From: Arenicella sp.
GTDB lineage: Bacteria; Pseudomonadota; Gammaproteobacteria; Arenicellales; Arenicellaceae
Assembly: GCA_023299895.1 (NCBI GenBank)
Contig: JALZWI010000099.1
Span: forward strand, 1-11,452
Direction: 5' to 3'
Length of the DNA stretch: 11,452 bases
The position numbers and the translations under genes were made by a program. The notes below the pieces were generated by a model that was given only the letters and a program-made list of their open reading frames with translations, ran no database searches and was not told the DNA's origin. Positions 6,633 to 11,452 of the stretch are shown one piece after another. How positions within the stretch are numbered: position 1 is the stretch's first letter; every line of letters begins with the position of its first letter.

Positions 6633-6765
6633 GAGCCATCAGCCAAATAAAGAGCCATCAGCCAAATAAAGAGCCATCAGCCAAATAAAGAGCCATCAGC
6701 CAAATAAAGAGCCATCAGCCAAATAAAGAGCCATCAGCCAAATGAAGAGCCATCAGCCAAATAAA
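6633..6765. repeat. Seven 19-bp tandem repeats between 6S RNA and fau
   Basis: Seven head-to-tail copies of GAGCCATCAGCCAAATAAA occupy 6633-6651, 6652-6670, 6671-6689, 6690-6708, 6709-6727, 6728-6746 and 6747-6765. All are identical except copy 6, which has ATGAA where the others have ATAAA. Near-perfect identity indicates recent expansion, as in variable-number repeats. There are no spacers, so this is not a CRISPR array. On the minus strand, the direction of 6S and fau transcription, each copy carries TGATGG with an overlapping stop and start codon. The array fills the fau leader. Confidence 0.97.
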
Positions 6766-6773
6766 ATAAAAAG

Positions 6774-6957
6774 AACGTTACCCATATGTGCCGTTGGTGT
6801 TTGGTGCCTTGAACCAATGGTTCAAGTGGGAATCTATACATCGCATCAGGATCACCTTAAAAAGGTTATTCACAACAGCAATGTGGTCTGATCCCCGAGT
6901 AAAAATACTAGGTTCTAAGGGATTTGAAACACCTGACGAGCACCACAGGTAACGCCA
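6774..6957 (-). ncRNA. ssrS: 6S RNA
   Basis: This roughly 184-nt RNA lies between zapA and fau, the standard gammaproteobacterial position of ssrS. Its most telling stretch on the minus strand is CTTGAACCATTGGTTCAAGG (6826-6807), nearly the same as the E. coli 6S segment CTTGAACCAAGGGTTCAAGG. The ends pair: CGTTACC (6954-6948) with GGTAACG (6782-6776), extended inward through TGTGGTGC against GCACATATG with G-U pairs and one bulge. This gives the long closing stem of 6S RNA. 6S RNA binds the sigma-70 holoenzyme by imitating an open promoter and lowers transcription in stationary phase. Exact ends are estimated from the stem and the promoter. A T-rich stretch follows the closing stem and leads straight into the tandem repeats. 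Confidence 0.92.
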
Positions 6958-6963
6958 GCATTT

Positions 6964-6969
6964 ATTATA
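6964..6969 (-). promoter_or_regulatory. -10 box of the 6S RNA promoter
   Basis: The minus strand has a perfect TATAAT at 6969-6964, about seven bases before the 5' side of the 6S closing stem, which fits a start site near 6957. The -35 region (around 6987-6993, ACACCT or similar) matches the consensus poorly. The promoter is in the 44-bp gap after zapA, so 6S RNA can be made independently of zapA. Confidence 0.65.
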
Positions 6970-7001
6970 ACGATATCTGTATGGATAGGTGTGATTAAAG
7001 A

Positions 7002-7301
7002 CTAGTAATTTTCAGCTTCTTGCAAAACATCGTCAATTCGTGACTGCAATGAGTTTAATCGTTTCTGAATTTTTTCTTGACCTGCGGTGGTGCGCTGAAG
7101 CTTTAGTAAATCATTGGTGATGTTTAGGGCGGCCATAATCGCACAGCGTTCTGTGCCGATGATCTTGCCAGATTTTTGTATCTCTTTCATGTTGTTATCT
7201 AAGTGACGTGCTGCAGCAAGCAAGTCTTCTTGTTCATCGACAGGACAAGCGACTGACAAGTCGCGGCCCATGATTGAGATATTGACGCCTTTATTTGACA
7301 T
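7002..7301 (-). CDS. zapA: Cell division protein ZapA
   Basis: A 99-residue protein of the ZapA family, cytoplasmic and recruited to the Z-ring, where it cross-links and stabilises FtsZ filaments. The N-terminal globular part contains VNISIMGRDLSVACPVDEQEDLLAAARHLDNNM (6-38), the typical ZapA strand-helix core (I-x-G-x-x-(Y/L)-x-(V/I)-x-C near the start, then E-x-x-L-x-x-A-A). Residues 48-65 (IGTERCAIMAALNITNDL) and the helix from about 70 to 99 form the dimerising coiled coil. Length is normal for the family. The ATG at 7301 has only a weak upstream purine tract. It lies 36 bp or less behind the coiled-coil gene and directly before 6S RNA, the usual order in gammaproteobacteria. Confidence 0.93.
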   Translation of the reverse strand: MSNKGVNISIMGRDLSVACPVDEQEDLLAAARHLDNNMKEIQKSGKIIGTERCAIMAALNITNDLLKLQRTTAGQEKIQKRLNSLQSRIDDVLQEAENY

Positions 7302-7337
7302 GGTTATTGAACTCAGATTATCAGTTTTAATTATTTT

Positions 7338-7541
7338 CTATTGATCTTCAAGCGTGCGCAATTTCTCAACGATTTTTTCCAGTCTCGAGCAAGCAAGCCG
7401 GTTTTTTTCTTTGAGTTGTGTTTTTTCAGATAATAAAGCACCTTGCTCTGTTTTTAAGGCACGGTTTTCACCAGAGAGTCTTTTGCACTCGCTGATTAAT
7501 GTTTCTATTTTTTGTTCTAAACCTAGGATATTTGTTTCCAT
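7338..7541 (-). CDS. Small coiled-coil protein next to zapA (TIGR02449-type, ZapB-like)
   Basis: A 67-residue protein from the ATG at 7541, almost entirely one heptad-rich helix (LEQKIETLISECKRLSGEN followed by further E/K/L heptads). Small coiled-coil proteins of this kind (TIGR02449 family) are found next to zapA and UPF0149 in many gammaproteobacteria and are often compared with ZapB, a cytoplasmic partner of ZapA; their own function is not established. I prefer the ATG at 7541 because GGTGGG lies 7 bases upstream and the protein then begins like its relatives. The alternative ATG at 7556 adds five residues (MVGQL) but lacks a Shine-Dalgarno sequence and would leave almost no leader after the likely promoter. 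It is probably co-transcribed with zapA. Confidence 0.85.
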   Translation of the reverse strand: METNILGLEQKIETLISECKRLSGENRALKTEQGALLSEKTQLKEKNRLACSRLEKIVEKLRTLEDQ

Positions 7542-7569
7542 TAATTGGCCCACCATTTTTAGTTCGTCA

Positions 7570-7599
7570 ATAGTAAGGCTTGCATTGCAAGCTCGTCAA
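7570..7599 (-). promoter_or_regulatory. Promoter of the coiled-coil/zapA operon with a dyad in its spacer
   Basis: On the minus strand TTGACG (7599-7594) and TACTAT (7575-7570) are 18 bp apart, a fair sigma-70 match. The spacer is largely filled by GCTTGCAATGCAAGC (7592-7578), a perfect inverted repeat with 7-bp arms and a 1-bp centre. A dyad between -35 and -10 is where a repressor or a MerR-type distorting activator would sit. Another TTGACGAAC lies just downstream (7569-7561). Confidence 0.5.
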
Positions 7600-7684
7600 C
7601 CGTATCGCCGCTCATTTAAAGTCTAGTTTAAGTGAAATCAGTAATTTGTTTGCCGCTTTTATAACGCAATTCTGGCGCTTCAGG

Positions 7685-7690
7685 TAGAAT
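7685..7690 (+). promoter_or_regulatory. Candidate -10 box for the UPF0149-pepP operon
   Basis: TAGAAT lies 38 bp before the UPF0149 start codon in an otherwise AT-rich divergent control region (7542-7728). The -35 position (about TAACGC) is weak. A second possibility is TATAAC at 7660-7665, also without a good -35. The rest of this region shows only the dyad promoter of the opposite operon. Confidence 0.3.
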
Positions 7691-7728
7691 AGCGTGTTAA
7701 TTAACTCTATTTATTTACTTTTTCTGAC

Positions 7729-8298
7729 ATGTCAAATACTGTTGATCGTTATATCCAAGTTGAATCTAGTTTAGTTCAGTCTGCCCTTGAAATATCTGCA
7801 AGCGAGGTACACGGTACTATCGTGGGCGCGATTGCCAATCATATGAAATCTGGTCACACGCCTGATTTGCTAAGACTAATAGAACCCAATGCGGATAGTA
7901 ATGACGGCCGATATGCCCAACTGAGCGAGACTCTGTACGAACTATACCGAGATAACAGTACACATTTAATAGAAGCTAAAGAAGCGTTCAGTTTATTAAT
8001 GCCTGACGATGATGAGTCTATTGAAGTACGTGCTGAAGCATTAGCCAGCTGGAGTAGAGGCTATATTTTAGGCCTGCTTTATAATGAAGCTTTCAGTATT
8101 GATCAATTACCTGATAACGGTCCTGAAATTGTTCGAGATATTATGCAAATCGCAGAAGCGCAAGCAGGAGCCGACAGTGAACGAGAAGAAGATTGGGCGC
8201 TTGCAGAATTAGAAGAGTACATCAAGGTTGGTTGCCAGCTGGTTTTTGAATTTATTTACTCACAACGGGCCAGCGATGCGCCACCACTTAAACAGTAA
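7729..8298 (+). CDS. UPF0149 family protein (YgfB-like)
   Basis: A 189-residue, acidic, helical protein close in length to E. coli YgfB (192). Matching features are the early helix SASEVHGTIVGAI (23-35, compare AEMHGLISGMI), the central LMPDDDES-EVRAEALASWSRGYILGLL (89-116, compare [27 protein letters not shown]) and the acidic end EEDWALAELEEYIKVGCQLVFEFI. It is cytoplasmic. In Pseudomonas aeruginosa YgfB has been reported to modulate expression of a murein-cleaving amidase, but a general role is not settled. The ATG at 7729 has no visible Shine-Dalgarno sequence, though no other start fits better. Only 8 bp separate it from pepP, the conserved partner downstream. Confidence 0.9.
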   Translation: MSNTVDRYIQVESSLVQSALEISASEVHGTIVGAIANHMKSGHTPDLLRLIEPNADSNDGRYAQLSETLYELYRDNSTHLIEAKEAFSLLMPDDDESIEVRAEALASWSRGYILGLLYNEAFSIDQLPDNGPEIVRDIMQIAEAQAGADSEREEDWALAELEEYIKVGCQLVFEFIYSQRASDAPPLKQ

Positions 8299-8306
8299 TT
8301 ATAAAT

Positions 8307-9611
8307 ATGATTCATAAAATGCATGAACGTCGCCGCGCGGAATTGACCAATCAAATTGGCGAAAATGATATTGTCATTATTCCCACATCGTCGGTTAAAT
8401 CACGTAACAGTGATGTTGAGTACCAATTTCGCCCAGACAGTGATTTTTACTATTTAACCGGATTTCATGAAGCACAAGCGGTTGCGGTGATGTGTCCAGG
8501 CCGTGCGCAAGGAGAGTATGTTATTTTTTGTCGTGAGCGTGATGCCTTACGAGAAATGTGGGATGGTCGACGTGCTGGCCTTGAAGGCGCTATCGAATAT
8601 TTTGGTGCTGATGATGCTTTTCCGATTGAAGATATCGGTGAGATATTGCCAGGCATGATGGAAGAACGTGAGAAGGTTTATACAACGGTTGGGCGTTACC
8701 CAGAGTTTGATACTCTGATTTTGTCGTGGTTGAATAAAATTAAGAGTGATGTTCGAAGTGGCAAGCATGCACCATATGAGTTAGTTGACTTGAATCATAT
8801 ACTGCATGAACAACGCTTGATTAAACGTAAAGATGAAATAACTATCATGCGCAAGGCTGGCAAAATTTCGGCAGCCGGACATAAACGCGCTATGCAAGTC
8901 TGCAAGCCAGGCTTGTATGAGTATCAAGTGCAAGCCGACATGGAGTGTGAGTTTCGTAAAGCTGGGAGTCCCTATAATGCCTACCCATCGATTGTCGCTG
9001 GAGGCGAGAATGCTTGTATTTTGCACTACACAGAAAATGACCGAGTACTTAATGATGGAGACCTAATACTAATTGATGCAGGCGCAGAATTGGATTGTTA
9101 CGCGGCTGATATCAGCCGCACTTTTCCCGTTAATGGTAAGTTTTCGGCAGAACAGCGAGCCCTTTATAATATTGTACTTGATGCCCAGACGGCTGCTTTT
9201 ACTAAATGTTGTGTTGGGCATTCATGGAATGAGGCACATGAGGCAGCTGTAGCAATCATTGCACAAGGCTTATTGGATGAAGGGTTATTAAAAGGTAACC
9301 TTACAGAAGCTCTCGAGACTAAAAGTTACACACAGTTTTATATGCATCGAACCGGCCATTGGCTTGGTATGGATGTGCACGATGTGGGTGATTATCAGCT
9401 AGAAGAAACTTGGCGCGAATTAGAGCCTGGCATGGTATTTACCGTTGAGCCAGGCATTTATGTTAGTCCCGCTCAGGGAGTTGATGAGCGTTGGCATAAT
9501 ATTGGCATTCGAATAGAGGACAATGTACTGGTAAAAAAAGATGGCATCGAAATTTTGACCGAATCGGCACCGAAACTGCCTGATGATATTGAAGCCTTGA
9601 TGGCTGGTTAA
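8307..9611 (+). CDS. pepP: Xaa-Pro aminopeptidase (aminopeptidase P)
   Basis: A 434-residue M24B metallopeptidase that removes an N-terminal residue preceding proline; cytoplasmic in relatives. The N-terminal creatinase-like domain has the conserved DVEYQFRPDSDFYYLTGFHE (36-55). The C-terminal pita-bread domain carries all five expected ligands for the two-metal (normally manganese) site: D257 (LILIDAGAE), D268 (AADISRTFP), H351 (HRTGHWLGMDVHDVG), E381 (FTVEPGIYV) and E404 (GIRIEDNVLV). The family catalytic histidine candidates H240 (ILHYTEN) and H358 are also present, so the enzyme should be active. Length agrees with E. coli PepP (441). The start is ATG at 8307 or the in-frame ATG at 8319; neither has a strong Shine-Dalgarno sequence. 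It lies in a tight run with UPF0149 upstream and the hydroxylase downstream. Confidence 0.96.
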   Translation: MIHKMHERRRAELTNQIGENDIVIIPTSSVKSRNSDVEYQFRPDSDFYYLTGFHEAQAVAVMCPGRAQGEYVIFCRERDALREMWDGRRAGLEGAIEYFGADDAFPIEDIGEILPGMMEEREKVYTTVGRYPEFDTLILSWLNKIKSDVRSGKHAPYELVDLNHILHEQRLIKRKDEITIMRKAGKISAAGHKRAMQVCKPGLYEYQVQADMECEFRKAGSPYNAYPSIVAGGENACILHYTENDRVLNDGDLILIDAGAELDCYAADISRTFPVNGKFSAEQRALYNIVLDAQTAAFTKCCVGHSWNEAHEAAVAIIAQGLLDEGLLKGNLTEALETKSYTQFYMHRTGHWLGMDVHDVGDYQLEETWRELEPGMVFTVEPGIYVSPAQGVDERWHNIGIRIEDNVLVKKDGIEILTESAPKLPDDIEALMAG

Positions 9612-9626
9612 GCTAAGTAATATTAT

Positions 9627-10787
9627 ATGCCCAAGCAAACTAAATACGATGTTATTGTTGTTGGGGCAGGGTTAATTGGTGCAGCTTTTGCATTAAAACT
9701 AGCACAAAGCTCTGATTATCGAATATTAGTTATTGAACGATCAGCAAGATTAGCGGCCAATAACACACCAAACCAACGAATTTTGGCGCTAGGCAATGTT
9801 GCCACAGAATTGTTAAAAGAAACGACTGTATTTGAAAAGCTGCAACCCAATAATTGTCATGCCTACACTCGTATGTTTGTCTGGGATGAGGCCAGTGCTG
9901 GTGAACTTGAATTTACCGCACAAAATTACCAGCAAGATGCTTTGGGCCATATGGTTGATGCGATTAGCTTGACCATATTATTGCAGGCGTCATTGGATGA
10001 ACAGCCGCAGATCAGTGTGTGCTATGAGCAGTCTATTGAGAACTTACGTCTAGACTCGGATTCCGCTACTCTAGGAGAATTCACTGCGCCATTAATTGTT
10101 GCTGCTGATGGTGTTAATTCTTGGTGTCGAACACAGGCTAAAATTTTTGCGAATCGATCTGATTACGAGCAAAAAGGGATTGTCGCGCGTATTCAAACTA
10201 AACGTTTGCATGAAGATACTGCTTGGCAAATATTCCTTAACAGCGGCCCGATAGGCTTATTGCCTTTAGCTAAAAACCAATGTTCGATTGTTTGGAGTGC
10301 GGATAATCATTTCGCAGATGAGTTGCTTGACCTAGATGATTCTGGTTTTGCACAAGCGTTGACGAAAGCATTGCAAAACCGATTGGGTGAGGTCGAACTT
10401 TTGTCGCAGCGACAAACATTCCCGCTCGCAAGTATGCAAGCACAAACCTATTTTAAACATCGCCTAGTATTAATTGGTGATGCAGCTCACTCGATTCATC
10501 CCTTGGCGGGGCAAGGTGCCAATCTAGGCTTTAAAGACATCGTAGCTTTAGTTGAGCAACTAACGCTATGTCAAGATAGTGCATCGTTAGGTGATTTGGC
10601 GGTATTATTGAGGTATCAAAAAAGCCGTAAAGCCGATAATGAGCAGACCGATAAACTCATGAGCTTTTTACATAAGACTTACCAAAATGATGCTGACTGG
10701 TGGTCAGCGCTACGCGGTACTGGGATGAATTGGATTAGTGGTTCAGAACGCCTTAAGTCGATACTTGCCAAACAAGCAATGGGCTAG
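9627..10787 (+). CDS. UbiH/UbiI/UbiF-family ubiquinone biosynthesis hydroxylase, most like UbiI
   Basis: A 386-residue class A flavin monooxygenase. Motifs in order are the FAD Rossmann fold YDVIVVGAGLIGAAFAL (7-23) with the acidic E37, the DG motif VAADGVNSWCR (158-168), and the FAD-ribityl motif GDAAHSIHPLAGQGANLGF (284-302). It should add a hydroxyl group to the quinone ring precursor during ubiquinone synthesis at the inner membrane, using O2 and reduced flavin. Location after pepP suggests ubiH, but details point to UbiI (VisC): MFVWDEASAGELEF resembles MEVWDKDSFGHISF, CSIVWS and NSWCR match, and the C-terminus ILAKQAMG resembles QLIRQAMG. Ring position therefore cannot be assigned. It follows pepP by 15 bp and is the last gene of the run; the next gene converges. 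Confidence 0.88.
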   Translation: MPKQTKYDVIVVGAGLIGAAFALKLAQSSDYRILVIERSARLAANNTPNQRILALGNVATELLKETTVFEKLQPNNCHAYTRMFVWDEASAGELEFTAQNYQQDALGHMVDAISLTILLQASLDEQPQISVCYEQSIENLRLDSDSATLGEFTAPLIVAADGVNSWCRTQAKIFANRSDYEQKGIVARIQTKRLHEDTAWQIFLNSGPIGLLPLAKNQCSIVWSADNHFADELLDLDDSGFAQALTKALQNRLGEVELLSQRQTFPLASMQAQTYFKHRLVLIGDAAHSIHPLAGQGANLGFKDIVALVEQLTLCQDSASLGDLAVLLRYQKSRKADNEQTDKLMSFLHKTYQNDADWWSALRGTGMNWISGSERLKSILAKQAMG

Positions 10788-10831
10788 TTGATTTAGCTTC
10801 CTATCTTCCTTCCACCGTCCATGGACTAACT

Positions 10832-11452
10832 CTAATTCCAATGACCGTCCAAAATGTCGACATAAGTAACCGGGTAATCGTTTTTATTGCTACTGATTAA
10901 TTTCGTTTCATTCGCATATAGGCTTAATAGCGGTTGCAAAATTTTCTGTACTTTCGTTTGAATAAAAAATTCGCGAAGTACTTGTATGTGATCTGGGTCG
11001 ATCTGACTATGCGCGATAAAAGCATAATTGTTGTAGGTTTGTCCTTGGTATAGGCGTATGTCGTCGTTATTTCCCTCTAACCGCAATCTCAGTAATACAT
11101 GATTGCTCACTGAAAAACCAACGCAATTGGATTGTTTGGCGCGTAACTCGGCACTCACATCGGTGATAAATTGGGTGTTGACTGATCCAGCTCGGCTATT
11201 GAATACTTGAGTGCTTAATAAATAGTCAATATTGAGTGGACTTTGTGTACAGACTGACCGACCGATTAAATCATTTAATTCAAAAATTTCTGACTGAGCT
11301 CGCTTGCTCGCAATGACAAAACTCAGTGGTTCAGCAATGCGCAATATTGGTTTGAAATTATGTTTATTAATGGCCCAGGCCGCGAAGTGCGGCGGCGCAA
11401 AATAGATTCCCATTTGGCCATTTTTCAAACCTTGTTGATAGTCGTGCCAATG
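10832..11452 (-). CDS. PhnD-like periplasmic substrate-binding protein (N-terminus outside window)
   Basis: The frame is open to the right edge, so the 206 residues seen are the C-terminal part of a longer protein; the TTG near 11428 is not a convincing start. The visible part reads as a type-2 periplasmic binding fold of the PhnD/phosphonate-like group: a GL-x-x-GQMGIYFAPPHFAAWAI segment, a strand with EPLSFVIASKR, then LNDLIGRSVCTQSPLNIDYLL, which parallels the DL-x-G-(K/R)-x-(V/I) hinge common in such proteins, and CVGFSVSNH. Members bind small anions such as phosphonate or serve as sensor domains. Signal peptide and any attached domain are out of view. It converges on the hydroxylase with a 44-bp gap and no recognisable terminator. 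Confidence 0.55.
   Translation of the reverse strand, partial: HWHDYQQGLKNGQMGIYFAPPHFAAWAINKHNFKPILRIAEPLSFVIASKRAQSEIFELNDLIGRSVCTQSPLNIDYLLSTQVFNSRAGSVNTQFITDVSAELRAKQSNCVGFSVSNHVLLRLRLEGNNDDIRLYQGQTYNNYAFIAHSQIDPDHIQVLREFFIQTKVQKILQPLLSLYANETKLISSNKNDYPVTYVDILDGHWN

Noticed and set aside
6633..6765. CRISPR array
   Set aside because: The 19-bp units are directly adjacent with no unique spacers and no cas genes nearby; this is a simple tandem repeat.
7354..7626. 90-codon plus-strand ORF opposite the coiled-coil gene
   Set aside because: It is antisense to a recognised small gene and its promoter, and its serine/phenylalanine-rich product looks like a complement-strand artefact.
8465..9026. 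Three minus-strand ORFs (8465-8656, 8547-8768, 8781-9026)
   Set aside because: All are antisense to the well-supported pepP reading frame and have no recognisable product.
9420..9638. 72-codon minus-strand ORF over the end of pepP
   Set aside because: It overlaps pepP and the start of the hydroxylase on the opposite strand, with no motif or Shine-Dalgarno support.
10788..10831. Terminator between the convergent hydroxylase and PhnD-like genes
   Set aside because: There is a 10-bp palindrome, GTCCATGGAC, but it has no loop and no T-run on either strand.

Overview
The window looks like chromosomal DNA of a low-GC, probably marine or aquatic gammaproteobacterium. The strongest sign is the conserved block at 6013-10787: fau, 6S RNA, zapA and a small coiled-coil gene lie on the minus strand, and a UPF0149 (ygfB-type) gene, pepP and a ubiquinone-type hydroxylase lie on the plus strand. 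This is the classic gammaproteobacterial ssrS/zapA/pepP neighbourhood. I cannot name the genus from the sequence alone.

Layout, left to right. Bases 1-1671 (+) are the 3' part of an unusual membrane protein: a flippase-like membrane domain fused to a TolB-like beta-propeller. Convergent to it on the minus strand are a double zinc-ribbon protein (1700-2086), a family-4-type glycosyltransferase (2149-3324) and a GlpD-like FAD dehydrogenase (3317-4993). The last two overlap by 8 bp and are probably co-expressed. A 305-bp gap (4994-5298) has no convincing gene, but it carries a perfect 18-bp palindrome and two plus-strand hairpins around a possible 30-codon reading frame. Next on the minus strand come a cyclophilin (5299-5913) and fau (6013-6618).

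The 383-bp gap 6619-7001 holds seven 19-bp tandem repeats and the 6S RNA gene with its promoter. zapA and the coiled-coil gene follow. A 187-bp divergent control region (7542-7728) separates them from the plus-strand run UPF0149, pepP, hydroxylase, whose gaps are only 8 and 15 bp. The right end holds the C-terminal part of a PhnD-like binding protein, cut by the window edge.

Functional themes: the centre is housekeeping (cell-division ring assembly, one-carbon salvage, RNA polymerase control by 6S RNA, peptide trimming, ubiquinone synthesis). The left arm looks like envelope or glycoconjugate work. There is no phage, IS element, CRISPR array, tRNA or rRNA. I did not find a clear-cut new multi-gene system. 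The most unusual items are a PpiB-type cyclophilin with an added signal peptide and a well-placed internal start, short tandem repeats on both sides of fau, a GlpD-like enzyme that appears to lack two substrate-site arginines, the flippase-propeller fusion, and the structured 305-bp gap.
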